Assembly (NCBI GenBank): GCA_913054135.1
Contig: CAJXJK010000012.1
Span: forward strand, 1-64,000
DNA length: 64,000 bases
Direction of reading: 5' to 3'
From: an uncultured Flavobacteriales bacterium
GTDB lineage: Bacteria > Bacteroidota > Bacteroidia > Flavobacteriales_D > Crocinitomicaceae
Made by a program: the position numbers and the translations under genes. Shown here in pieces: positions 43,089 to 52,105 of the stretch (position 1 is the first letter of the stretch; the number at the start of each line of letters is the position of its first letter). A model generated the notes under the pieces. It was not told the origin of the DNA, ran no database searches, and saw only the letters and a list, made by a program, of their open reading frames with translations.

Positions 43089-44105
43089 TTACATAAATCT
43101 AGACTTATCTATATCTAACCAACTCAATATTGAATTGCAAAAAATATTCTCAACGTCAGCAGGAGCAATATCACTCTCTTCAATGAACTTTCCTATTTCA
43201 AGATCTCCTAGTGGAAATGGATAATCAGTTCCTAAACAGACCTTCTCAGAACCTTGAGCCTTTAAAATATACTTGAGCAAGTCAATGTCGTGAGTAATAC
43301 AATCAGTCCAGAACTTACCTAAATACTCTCTTGGGTTCACAGGATTATCTATTGCAACCAAATCAGGACGGCAATTAAACCCATGTTCAATTCTACCAAT
43401 AGTTGGAATAAATGACCCTCCTGCATGAGAAGCCAGTACTCTTAAATTTGGTAGTCGCTCTAAGATGCCTCCAAAAATTAATGAACTCATAGCTCTAGAC
43501 GTCTCTGCTGGCATTCCAACCAACCAAGGTAGCCAATACTTTTCCATACTATCAAAGCCCATCATTTCCCAAGGGTGAATCATAATAGAGATTCCTAACT
43601 TTTCGCATTCTTGAAAGATTGGGAAAAACTCAGGCTCAGATAAGTTCTTATCATTAATATTAGACCCTATTTGTATACCGTCTATTCCCAATTCGTTCTT
43701 CAGTCTATGCAATTCTTGAATAGCAAGCTCTGAGTCTTGCATAGGAATCGTTCCTAAGCCCACATAATTCTTTGGATATCTTACTTGCAAGTCAGCAATG
43801 TGATCATTCAAAAATCGACTTAGCTCTAAACAATCTTTACCTTTAGACCAATATGAAAACATCACAGGTACAGTACAAACAACTTGCACTTGAGTCTGAA
43901 ACTTTTCATAATCGGCAATTCGCACATCTGCATCCCAGCAATTTTCTTCGATCGTTCTAAAATATTGGTTTCCCTTCATCATATCTGCAAACCCCGCCTT
44001 AGCGGCCGAAGGTTTTAACCAAATAAAATCGCCGTAACCAAATTTGGCTGTCCAATTGGGCATTTCAGGCGGAAGGATATGCGTATGCATGTCAATTTTC
44101 AACAT
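43089..44105 (-). CDS. Amidohydrolase 2 family protein, ACMSD-like decarboxylase
   Basis: A 338-aa metal-dependent TIM-barrel protein resembling 2-amino-3-carboxymuconate-6-semialdehyde decarboxylase of tryptophan/kynurenine breakdown. The metal ligands are visible: HTH at residues 7-9 (IDMHTHILPPE), MIHPWE (about 177), ASHAGG (about 228) and Asp in LGTDYPFPLGD (about 294). Related decarboxylases of this superfamily cannot be excluded. No other kynurenine gene is in the window. It lies 29 bp after an NTF2-like gene on the same strand. Confidence 0.87.
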   Translation of the reverse strand: MLKIDMHTHILPPEMPNWTAKFGYGDFIWLKPSAAKAGFADMMKGNQYFRTIEENCWDADVRIADYEKFQTQVQVVCTVPVMFSYWSKGKDCLELSRFLNDHIADLQVRYPKNYVGLGTIPMQDSELAIQELHRLKNELGIDGIQIGSNINDKNLSEPEFFPIFQECEKLGISIMIHPWEMMGFDSMEKYWLPWLVGMPAETSRAMSSLIFGGILERLPNLRVLASHAGGSFIPTIGRIEHGFNCRPDLVAIDNPVNPREYLGKFWTDCITHDIDLLKYILKAQGSEKVCLGTDYPFPLGDLEIGKFIEESDIAPADVENIFCNSILSWLDIDKSRFM

Positions 44106-44134
44106 AGACTTAATTTATTTTTATCAATGAGGTT

Positions 44135-45004
44135 TTACTTCTTTCTGAGCTTAATGAATTTTTTCATTTTCTCATTTTCAATTAGAACGGTCAAATTGTA
44201 CTGAACAATCTTCCATTCTCCATTCTCTTTAATCATTACTCCTGACCCTCTGCATTCTTCCATCCACGTATCCAAACTTTCATCAAACCAAGCAAATTTG
44301 CCATCAGGGGAAATATCCCAATTTCTTTTAATCGGTTTAAAGTTCCATGTTTGCTTCTTTTCTAAAAAATAAGGCTCACAAAACTTTCTGAACTCCTTCT
44401 TACTCCATCTTTCTCCTGGATCAGTTCCTAGATAGAAAAAATCTTCTGACATTAAATTGAAAAAGGCATCTAACTCCAGTGCAGCCACATCTTTATGCCA
44501 ATTGTTCATTAGCCTATCCATCTCACGAACTTCTGAAGTATAATCGACACCCACGTCCTCTATATCCTCTCCGCAAACCACATTATCTGTGGAAATGATG
44601 TCTTGTATCAACAATTCTCCCGCCTTTTCAATCCAAGTGAAGTGATCAATACCGCAATGGTTGTATTTCCCATTCAAGAAAAACTTGAATTCAACTTGAA
44701 CCGTAAATACTTGTGGAGAAATTTCTAAAGCAATAATAGAATGTACCTTCTCATTAAACATTCCTGATTTAAAAGAAGGACAAACATCCAAAAATTCATT
44801 TGCATCAAAACCGAAAGTGGTATCTTTTCCTACATGTGTCACCATGGCGTCCTTATGAAAAAAGCCAGATAATGTAAGTGAGTCACCCGCATTAAGCGCA
44901 GAATAGAACTCTTTATTCAAGTTTATTAATTCAGATTGAGCTGCAGATTCAACTGCAAAGAAGGCTGTACAGCACAGTACAACCAGTTTGAGACCTTTTA
45001 ACAT
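44135..45004 (-). CDS. Secreted protein with two NTF2/SnoaL-like domains
   Basis: A 289-aa protein with a signal peptide (cleavage near VESAAQ, residue 23). Two halves of about 125 residues each look like the NTF2/SnoaL cone fold: residues about 25-150 (LNKEFYSALNAGDSLTLSGFFHKDA...) and about 158-285 (MDRLMNNWHKDVAALELDAFFNLMSEDFFYLGTDPGE...GEWKIVQYNL). The second half is the better match to SnoaL-like_3 proteins. Such domains bind small molecules; no catalytic role can be assigned. It is upstream of the ACMSD-like gene by 29 bp, so the two are likely cotranscribed. Confidence 0.75.
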   Translation of the reverse strand: MLKGLKLVVLCCTAFFAVESAAQSELINLNKEFYSALNAGDSLTLSGFFHKDAMVTHVGKDTTFGFDANEFLDVCPSFKSGMFNEKVHSIIALEISPQVFTVQVEFKFFLNGKYNHCGIDHFTWIEKAGELLIQDIISTDNVVCGEDIEDVGVDYTSEVREMDRLMNNWHKDVAALELDAFFNLMSEDFFYLGTDPGERWSKKEFRKFCEPYFLEKKQTWNFKPIKRNWDISPDGKFAWFDESLDTWMEECRGSGVMIKENGEWKIVQYNLTVLIENEKMKKFIKLRKK

Positions 45005-45053
45005 ATAAATTTACCAATTATCAATGACGCTAAAAATATTAAGAAACATCTGT

Positions 45054-45061
45054 TATTTTTG
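45054..45061 (+). promoter_or_regulatory. TAnnTTTG promoter core of the M16 peptidase pair
   Basis: TATTTTTG, 22 nt before the ATG at 45084, in the divergent gap to the NTF2-like gene. Confidence 0.5.
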
Positions 45062-45083
45062 CATCTTGAACAAATAAATAATT

Positions 45084-46586
45084 ATGAAACTTAAAAATTG
45101 GTTGATTGCCGGAACGATATTATGTTCGATTTCTGCATCTGCACAGGACTCAAGAAAGATTGACTTTGTTGAATATGACTTGCCAAATGGACTGCACGTG
45201 ATATTGCATGAAGATCATTCAACTCCTATTGCAGCTGTAACTATCTTATATCATGTTGGATCTAAAAATGAGAATGTAGGCCGAACAGGTTTTGCTCACT
45301 TCTTCGAACACTTAATGTTTGAAGGAACTACAAATATCGAGAGACATACTTATGATAAATATGTTGAAGGAGCTGGAGGTACGTTAAACGCAAACACTTC
45401 GCAAGACAGAACTTTCTATTACGAACTTTTACCTTCAAACCAATTAGAACTAGGTCTTTGGCTTGAATCTGAAAGATTACTTCATGCAAAAGTTGAAGAT
45501 ATCGGAATTGAAACGCAAAGAGAAGTTGTTAAAGAAGAGAAGAGACAAAGAATGGACAACCAACCTTATGGATCTTTGATGTACGAAGTTTTTAGAAGAG
45601 CTTATAAAGAGCATCCTTACCAATGGGTTCCTATTGGATCAATGGAAGATTTAGATGCTGCACAAGAAGAAGACTATGTTAACTTTTATAGAACTTTTTA
45701 TGTGCCTCACAATGCAACTCTAACAATTGCAGGTGACATTGATATTGAACAAACTAAAAAATGGATTGATCAGTATTATGGCACTATTCCAAACGGAGAC
45801 CGCCTTGATCTTTATAGAGATCTAGAATTCTTATCTCTTGAACAGTTTCAAGAAAAATATGGAGATGAATTAAAGGGGATGGCTACTTCAAAAGACTTTA
45901 TGGGAGATTGGCACAATGAGATGCCAACTGAAGATTTCATAAAGAAATACTTTTCTAAAGTATCTAATGAACAACATGAAGTACCGCGCCCAACAATTAA
46001 AGAAGGATTACTTCAAGCCGAAATTAGAGATACAGTATATGACAATATCCAACTTCCTGCAATAATTATGGCATACAGAACTCCTGAGCTTAAACATGAA
46101 GATCACTACGCAGTTGAAATGCTGAGCATGCTTTTATCCCAAGGAAACAGCTCAAGGTTCAATAAGAACATTGTTGAAAAGCAAGAAAAGGCATTAGCTG
46201 CATTCGCATTTCCTTTTGGATTAGAAGATCCAGGAATAGCATTGTCTTTAGCTATTGCTAACATGGGAGTAGATTTAAAAGATCTAGAAGCAGCACTTGA
46301 CGCAGAAGTTGAAAATACGCAAACTGAATTAATTTCAGATGAAGAGTTTGAAAAACTAAGAAACATGGCTGAGAGCGATTTTATCTCTTCAAACTCTACA
46401 ATGGCTGGAATTGCAGAATCATTAGCAAATTATCATGTTTACAATGGTTCAACAGATTTGATCAATACAGAATTAGAAAAGTATATGGCTGTAACTAAAG
46501 AAGACATTAAGCGAGTTGCAAATAAATACTTCATTAAATCAAACAGAGTTGTTCTTTATTACTTACCAAAAGAGCAAAATAATTAA
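45084..46586 (+). CDS. M16 family metallopeptidase, catalytic subunit
   Basis: A 500-aa secreted zinc peptidase of family M16 (pitrilysin type). A signal peptide (cleavage near SASAQ, residue 21) precedes the inverted zinc motif HFFEH (His72, Glu75, His76); the third ligand Glu is in the helix with QREVVKEEKRQ. A stretch of about 55 residues (about 245-300; LEFLSLEQFQEKYGDEL...HNEMPTEDF) between the two M16 lobes is longer than usual. The next gene encodes the inactive partner, as in two-subunit M16B peptidases. It is probably periplasmic or outer-membrane linked. Confidence 0.93.
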   Translation: MKLKNWLIAGTILCSISASAQDSRKIDFVEYDLPNGLHVILHEDHSTPIAAVTILYHVGSKNENVGRTGFAHFFEHLMFEGTTNIERHTYDKYVEGAGGTLNANTSQDRTFYYELLPSNQLELGLWLESERLLHAKVEDIGIETQREVVKEEKRQRMDNQPYGSLMYEVFRRAYKEHPYQWVPIGSMEDLDAAQEEDYVNFYRTFYVPHNATLTIAGDIDIEQTKKWIDQYYGTIPNGDRLDLYRDLEFLSLEQFQEKYGDELKGMATSKDFMGDWHNEMPTEDFIKKYFSKVSNEQHEVPRPTIKEGLLQAEIRDTVYDNIQLPAIIMAYRTPELKHEDHYAVEMLSMLLSQGNSSRFNKNIVEKQEKALAAFAFPFGLEDPGIALSLAIANMGVDLKDLEAALDAEVENTQTELISDEEFEKLRNMAESDFISSNSTMAGIAESLANYHVYNGSTDLINTELEKYMAVTKEDIKRVANKYFIKSNRVVLYYLPKEQNN

Positions 46587-46610
46587 TCATAGAGCATTAT
46601 TAGAAACGTT

Positions 46611-48743
46611 ATGAAAAAGAATTTAATTATAGCATTGGCTACCTTTTTTGTTGGATCATCTGCAATTGCTCAGATTGATAGAACTGAGGCCCCTAAGCCA
46701 CAACCAAATCCTGAGATTAAAATTAATATTCCGGATGTTGTTACCTCTGAAAACGGACTTAAAGTAATTGTGGTAGAAAATCACAAATTACCTGTTGTTT
46801 CTTTTCAGTTATTTGTTGACTACCCTACTCTTCCTGAAGTAGACAAAGCGGGTAAGGCAGATATTTTTGGACAGCTTTTAGCCTCAGGAACAACTGAATC
46901 TACAAAAGATGAATTAGATGCAAAAATAGATTATATGGGAGCCTCGGTTGCCACAACCTCTAGAGGATTCTTTGCTTCTTCATTAAAGAAACATACTCCG
47001 AAACTACTGAGCATTTTAAGCGAGATGATTACTAAACCTTCTTTTCCTCAAGATGAATTTGACAGAGTTGTGAAACAAAGTATTTCAGCTTTAGAGCAGG
47101 CAAAATCGAGTCCTGACGCAATGGCTTCGAATGTTGCTGGTGTGGTTAATTATGGAGCCGATCACCCTTACGGAGAAATCACTACCGAAGAGTCTTTAGG
47201 AAATTTGACAGTAGACGACATCAAGAAACACTACAAAGAAAACTTTATTCCCAATATGGCATATTTAGTAATTGTAGGTGATGTTACTCAGGCTGAGGCC
47301 AAAGAGTATGTTGCTACGTACTTTAGCGGATGGAACAAAGGAACAGCTCCGGCTGCCAAAACTTTTGACGTACCAACTTCAGAAGGAAACAATGTCTACT
47401 TTGTTGATAAGCCTGGAGCAGTTCAAAGTAGAATAACAATCACTCATAATATGGACCTGAAACCAGGTCACGAAGACGTGATTAAACTAAGAGTTCTAAA
47501 CCAAGTTTTAGGTGGTGGATCTTTCTCGGCAAGATTAATGTCTAATCTTAGAGAAGACAAGGCGTATACATACGGTTGTTATTCTCAAATCTCGCCAGAT
47601 AAATTGGTTGGTGATTTCACAGCAGGTGGAAACTTCAGAAATGAAGTAACTGATAGCGCAATCGTTCAAATCATCATGGAAATCAATAAGATTTCAGAGT
47701 CAGGTGTTACAGACAAGGAACTTGAATTAGTAAAAAATTCTATGACTGGAGCTTTTGCAAGATCTTTAGAGCGTCCTGAAACTATGGCAAGATTTGCTTT
47801 GAATACAGTTCGTTACAACCTTCCTAAGGATTATTACGCTACCTATTTGAAAGATCTTGAAAAGATAACTAAAGCAGAACTTTTAGATGTTGCTAAAAAA
47901 TATCTAAGACCAGACAATTTAAATATCATTGTTGTTGGTAACGAAGAGGTAGCAAGTACCCTTGAGCAATTCGACAATAAAGGTGGAATGGAATTGAAAG
48001 ATTCTCAAGGAAAAGAGAAAATCAAATTAAAGAGTGTTGCTGAAGGTGTAACTGCAGAATCTGTAGTTAAGTCTTTCTTATACAAATCATTTTCAGTTGA
48101 CAACAAGGCAGATTATGACAAGATCATGAAGAAGGTTGGCTATGTAATCAAATCTTACTCTGCGCCGCTTGAAGCGATTGGAGGAGACATTTACATGACT
48201 TCGTACTCAGGTAAACCAAATATGACAGCTTCTGTGTTAAGAATGAACGCAGGAGGACAAAAGGCGACTGTTCAAAAAGAATACTTCAATGGAAATTCTG
48301 GAGGAACTTTCATGATGGGAGCTGGAACTACAAAATATGAAGCAGATGAACTACAAAAGAAAAAGGATGGTGCTTTCTTATTTAGCCAAGCAAACTACTT
48401 TACAACTGATTTTTACGACATTGACTTAATGGGAATAGATGAAGTTGAAGGAGAAGAGTATTACAAAATGAAAGTTAACCGTAAAGGAGAAGAAGACTTC
48501 GGATACGAGTACTATTCAGTAAAGACAGGTTGGTTAGTGATGGAAGAGAACTTCGGAACAGATGATGAAGGAAACAGTGTTGGCGGGACAATCAAGTATG
48601 AAGATTTCAAAGAAATCAAAAAGGGAATTATGTTCCCCCACAAAATGTCTATTAATAACCAAGGACAATTGATAGAGTTCACCTTGAATGAAGTGAAGAT
48701 CAAAAAGAAACCGAAATCTGAACCATTTGTTGGTCAGTTTTAA
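46611..48743 (+). CDS. M16 family peptidase-like, non-catalytic subunit with extra C-terminal domain
   Basis: A 710-aa partner of the upstream M16 peptidase. A signal peptide (cleavage near SAIAQ, residue 20) is followed by an M16 fold (about 25-450) in which the HxxEH motif is replaced (DIFGQLLASG), so it lacks zinc. The Arg/Tyr pair that completes the active site of such heterodimers is present (SNLREDKAYTYG). Residues about 465-710 form a separate beta-rich domain resembling LolA/LppX-type lipoprotein-binding folds (FGYEYYSVKTGWLVMEE, then KGIMFPHKMSI). That fusion hints at a substrate or lipid-binding role. It lies 24 bp after its partner. Confidence 0.9.
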   Translation: MKKNLIIALATFFVGSSAIAQIDRTEAPKPQPNPEIKINIPDVVTSENGLKVIVVENHKLPVVSFQLFVDYPTLPEVDKAGKADIFGQLLASGTTESTKDELDAKIDYMGASVATTSRGFFASSLKKHTPKLLSILSEMITKPSFPQDEFDRVVKQSISALEQAKSSPDAMASNVAGVVNYGADHPYGEITTEESLGNLTVDDIKKHYKENFIPNMAYLVIVGDVTQAEAKEYVATYFSGWNKGTAPAAKTFDVPTSEGNNVYFVDKPGAVQSRITITHNMDLKPGHEDVIKLRVLNQVLGGGSFSARLMSNLREDKAYTYGCYSQISPDKLVGDFTAGGNFRNEVTDSAIVQIIMEINKISESGVTDKELELVKNSMTGAFARSLERPETMARFALNTVRYNLPKDYYATYLKDLEKITKAELLDVAKKYLRPDNLNIIVVGNEEVASTLEQFDNKGGMELKDSQGKEKIKLKSVAEGVTAESVVKSFLYKSFSVDNKADYDKIMKKVGYVIKSYSAPLEAIGGDIYMTSYSGKPNMTASVLRMNAGGQKATVQKEYFNGNSGGTFMMGAGTTKYEADELQKKKDGAFLFSQANYFTTDFYDIDLMGIDEVEGEEYYKMKVNRKGEEDFGYEYYSVKTGWLVMEENFGTDDEGNSVGGTIKYEDFKEIKKGIMFPHKMSINNQGQLIEFTLNEVKIKKKPKSEPFVGQF

Positions 48744-48750
48744 ATAATTG

Positions 48751-48783
48751 AAAAGCCACTCATTTTGCGAGTGGCTTTTTTTT
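48751..48783 (+). terminator. Rho-independent terminator after the M16 pair
   Basis: Perfect arms AAAGCCACTC and GAGTGGCTTT with a 7-nt loop and a T-run, 8 bp after the stop codon. Confidence 0.92.
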
Positions 48784-48811
48784 GGTTAAATTGCTGTAAA
48801 TATTGAAAAAT

Positions 48812-49159
48812 ATGAAACTCTTCTCTCTCTCACTACTAATACTTATTTCAACAATTGGTTTTGCTCAAAAGAAACCTAAACAACAAGAGGTCAAGGCAGT
48901 GATCAAGCTTGACCAAAGTATAAACAAAGCTGGCAATGTGATGCCCGGTGAAGGAGATTATTATCTTATATATAATGAAGAATCATACTTTGTTAAGCTT
49001 TCTGAAGGAAAAGTGAGCCGAGAGCAACTAAAGGCTGTATTGGGCACAAAAACAACATTTGAAGTCATTTTTGACAATGGTTTGTGGGATACAGACGACC
49101 CTAATGTTCAAAGCCGAATTGGAAATTATGTAGGCATAATTAACATCCACACTCCTTAA
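48812..49159 (+). CDS. Small secreted protein of unknown function
   Basis: A 115-aa protein from the ATG at 48812, with a signal peptide (cleavage near TIGFAQ, residue 19). A Lys-rich start to the mature part (KKPKQQE) is followed by a beta-rich body (GEGDYYLIYNEESYFVKLSEG; FEVIFDNGLW). I recognise no family. It stands between a terminator and a T9SS cargo gene and probably has its own transcript. Confidence 0.7.
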   Translation: MKLFSLSLLILISTIGFAQKKPKQQEVKAVIKLDQSINKAGNVMPGEGDYYLIYNEESYFVKLSEGKVSREQLKAVLGTKTTFEVIFDNGLWDTDDPNVQSRIGNYVGIINIHTP

Positions 49160-49216
49160 GGTATCAAATTGTTAATAATTCGATAACCTTACTACCTACT
49201 TTCTACAAGAAAAATG

Positions 49217-49230
49217 TCGTAACTTTACGA
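49217..49230. promoter_or_regulatory. 14-bp palindrome upstream of a T9SS cargo gene
   Basis: Arms TCGTAA and TTACGA separated by CT, 41 bp before the ATG at 49272. The right part, TAACTTTA, is one base off the promoter core. It may be an operator, or may be chance. Confidence 0.3.
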
Positions 49231-49271
49231 GGCTCGTTTTGTTACACTTGCAAGGCTTGCCTGCTTAAGAA

Positions 49272-50471
49272 ATGAAAAACTTTATCCTCATAGGAATTCT
49301 ATTATTCTCTATCTGCCCGATAGTGGAGGCTCAAAATGTATTTTTTGAAAATTTTGAAGGTGAAGCAGATGGCGCCACAACGGGAACTGATCAATTTGGA
49401 ACAAACTGGACGGCAACATGTACCTACTGTGGTACATCTGGAGATTGGAATGAGGTAAATACCGTTTCAGGCAATAATTATCTTGAGGGAACTGATACAA
49501 ATGGTCCGGCCGAATGGATTACAGGAGAAATAGATATTTCTTCATGCACCGAAGGTGTCACAATTTCATTAGACTTATCGCACGTATCAACTTTAGAAGG
49601 AATTCAGGCAACTTGCGCTGGTGGCTGCAATACAATAGACCTGGTAAAACTAGAAGTATCCTACGATAGTGGTTCTTCATGGTTCGCATACAGTGATGCA
49701 GGAAATGGAACTACAAGCACCGCAAATCTTGCCTGCAATTGCGGAACCTGTGGAACTCCCACAACGACCTATCCCATCCCTTGGTGCGGAGCCGTGGTCA
49801 GTGGACCCGCTATAACTGTTGACGATTTTACGGCTTTCACATTTTCAGATTGTATCTCTGTCGGAGTATCAAGTACTGTTTTGCTAAAAATAACAACAAT
49901 GACATGGGCGGCAGCCGAAAAAATTAGGGTTGACAATGTAACCTTAGCCTGCTCTAGCTGTGCTCTTCCCGTTGAACTGATTGACTTTGAAGTTGAACGA
50001 ACAGACAAGTCGGCTATTCTATCTTGGTCAACAATGAGTGAGCTAGACAACAAAAAGTTTAATATTGAAAGAAGTCTAGATGGTGTTGTTTTCGAAAAAA
50101 TAGGCTCAATCAAAGGAAAAGGTAGCTCAGATCAATTGACAAACTATTCATTTTCTGACAAGAATCCATTAGCACGACCAATTGTTTATTATAGAATTCA
50201 ACAAATGGATAAAAACGGTGAATACAACTACTCTGAAATTAAATCAGTTCGTTACTTGGCTCCTGATATTTTCTATAATGGAACTCAAATTGAAGTGAAC
50301 TTTTTAGAGAACCCAACAAAAAAATATACTGTCAATCTTTATGATGCACTAGGTAAATTGCTTTTTAATGGTCCCGTGCACACTGCAGATCTTATTCAGT
50401 GGACAGAATCAGGATTCTACACAGTAGAAATTCCTGAACTGGAAATTCGCAAAAAAATTGTAATTCCTTAA
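49272..50471 (+). CDS. Secreted T9SS cargo protein with jelly-roll N-terminal domain
   Basis: A 399-aa protein with a signal peptide (cleavage near IVEAQ, residue 21). The N-terminal domain (about 22-225) is a lectin-like jelly roll rich in Cys (FFENFEGEADG, CTYCGTSGDWNEV, LEVSYDSGSSWFAY, KIRVDNVTL), similar to domains of other Bacteroidota extracellular proteins. A fibronectin-like section follows (LPVELIDFEVERTDKSAILSW), a classic stretch in front of sorting domains. A short type A-like sorting domain ends it (NPTKKYTVNLYDALGKLLF...KKIVIP). A role on the cell surface or secreted is inferred. Confidence 0.83.
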   Translation: MKNFILIGILLFSICPIVEAQNVFFENFEGEADGATTGTDQFGTNWTATCTYCGTSGDWNEVNTVSGNNYLEGTDTNGPAEWITGEIDISSCTEGVTISLDLSHVSTLEGIQATCAGGCNTIDLVKLEVSYDSGSSWFAYSDAGNGTTSTANLACNCGTCGTPTTTYPIPWCGAVVSGPAITVDDFTAFTFSDCISVGVSSTVLLKITTMTWAAAEKIRVDNVTLACSSCALPVELIDFEVERTDKSAILSWSTMSELDNKKFNIERSLDGVVFEKIGSIKGKGSSDQLTNYSFSDKNPLARPIVYYRIQQMDKNGEYNYSEIKSVRYLAPDIFYNGTQIEVNFLENPTKKYTVNLYDALGKLLFNGPVHTADLIQWTESGFYTVEIPELEIRKKIVIP

Positions 50472-50553
50472 AGCAAGGATATCAACGATTACCCCAATTT
50501 AGCTGTTAATAAATTAAAAGAGAGGAAGCTGCATTTAAGCAGGTGCTATTCCT

Positions 50554-50561
50554 TATCTTTG
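50554..50561 (+). promoter_or_regulatory. TAnnTTTG promoter core of dnaB
   Basis: TATCTTTG with only 5 nt between its G and the dnaB ATG at 50567. A start site at the usual distance would fall at or next to the ATG, so the message is predicted to be leaderless. Confidence 0.6.
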
Positions 50562-50566
50562 TAAGG

Positions 50567-52105
50567 ATGGACGAGAAAAAAGCAAATAGCACAAAGAAGA
50601 GAAGCTTAATTAATAAGCCTGCTCAAGCTTTGGGAGAGATGGGGAAACTTCCGCCGCAGGCGATTGAAGTTGAAGAAGCAGTTTTAGGAGCAATGCTTTT
50701 AGAGAAGAATGCAGTTAATGATGCAATTGACATTCTTCATGCTGAGAGTTTCTATAAAATCGAACATCAAAAAATATTTGCTGTAATTCTTGAACTTTTC
50801 GGTAATTCAGAGAATATTGATATCCTTTCGGTTACTGAAAAGTTGAGAAAGAATGGAGACCTACAGTTGGTAGGTGGTCCTGGATACATTGCAACCTTGA
50901 CAAATCGTGTCGCTTCGGCTGCCCATGTTGAGTATCATGCGAGAATCATTTCAGAAAAATACATCTTGAGATCACTCATTGAAGTTTCTTCTGAAGTCAT
51001 CAAAAGTTCGTATGACGAAACGAAAGACGTTTTCAATGTCTTAAACGAAGCTGAAGATGGACTATTCAAAATTGCAGAAGGAAACCTTAAAAAAGGTTAT
51101 TCTAGTGTTAAAGACCTAGTAAAAGAAGCGACAGAAGAAATTGAAGCAGCCTCAAAAAATAAAGATGGCGTTTCTGGTGTACCTACTGGATTCACAGATC
51201 TAGATAGATTAACTGCTGGTTTTCAAAAATCGGATATGATTGTATTGGCTGCCAGACCAGGTATGGGTAAAACGGCATTCGTTCTATCTATGGCTAGAAA
51301 TACAGCTGTGCAGTTTAATCAAGGTGTTGCCATATTCTCTCTAGAGATGTCAAATGTTCAGCTTACCAAGAGGATGATGGCAATGGAAACTGGAATCTCA
51401 TCTGAAAAATTCAGAAAAGGATTTTCTGATGAAGCAGATTGGGAAACATTGCACTCAAAAATTGGCGCATTAGCTGATGCTCCTCTTTTTATTGATGACA
51501 CACCTGGATTATCAATTTTTGAATTGAGAGCAAAATGTAGAAGGCTTAAAATGCAGCATGACATTCAAATGGTAATTATTGATTACTTGCAATTAATGAC
51601 GGCTGGTATTAAGGGAGGAAATAGAGAGCAGGAGATTTCTACAATTTCTAGATCCATTAAAGAGATCGCTAAAGAACTTAATGTGCCAATTATTGCACTT
51701 TCTCAGCTTTCACGTTCGGTGGAAACAAGAGGTGGTGATAAACGTCCAATGCTGTCAGATTTAAGAGAATCTGGAGCAATTGAGCAAGATGCCGATATGG
51801 TTTGTTTTATCTACAGACCTGAGTATTACGGTTTAATTGAAGATGAAAATGGAATGCCAACTGATGGAATTGGCGAGATTATTGTAGCTAAGCATAGAAA
51901 TGGATCATTAGATACCGTTAGATTGAAGTTCGTCAAAGAGCTTACTCGTTTTGACAATCTTGACGCATTTGATACTATGGACTATGGTTCAGGGTTCTCT
52001 CCAAACAAAGAGTTTGAAGGAAGTTCTGACACAATTACTTTAGGATCAAAAATGAATAATGATGACGACTTATTAACTGATATGAATGACGAAGTTCCTT
52101 TCTAA
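50567..52105 (+). CDS. dnaB: Replicative DNA helicase
   Basis: The hexameric helicase of the replication fork. The 512-aa product has the N-terminal DnaB domain (about 30-130; PQAIEVEEAVLGAMLLE) and the RecA-like motor: Walker A AARPGMGKTAF (about 223-233), Walker B MVIIDYLQLM, and the late RSVETRGGDKRPMLSDLRESG and EQDADMV segments. It has no intein. An in-frame TTG upstream overlaps the promoter element, so the ATG at 50567 is preferred. The last 20 bp overlap the next gene. Confidence 0.97.
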   Translation: MDEKKANSTKKRSLINKPAQALGEMGKLPPQAIEVEEAVLGAMLLEKNAVNDAIDILHAESFYKIEHQKIFAVILELFGNSENIDILSVTEKLRKNGDLQLVGGPGYIATLTNRVASAAHVEYHARIISEKYILRSLIEVSSEVIKSSYDETKDVFNVLNEAEDGLFKIAEGNLKKGYSSVKDLVKEATEEIEAASKNKDGVSGVPTGFTDLDRLTAGFQKSDMIVLAARPGMGKTAFVLSMARNTAVQFNQGVAIFSLEMSNVQLTKRMMAMETGISSEKFRKGFSDEADWETLHSKIGALADAPLFIDDTPGLSIFELRAKCRRLKMQHDIQMVIIDYLQLMTAGIKGGNREQEISTISRSIKEIAKELNVPIIALSQLSRSVETRGGDKRPMLSDLRESGAIEQDADMVCFIYRPEYYGLIEDENGMPTDGIGEIIVAKHRNGSLDTVRLKFVKELTRFDNLDAFDTMDYGSGFSPNKEFEGSSDTITLGSKMNNDDDLLTDMNDEVPF

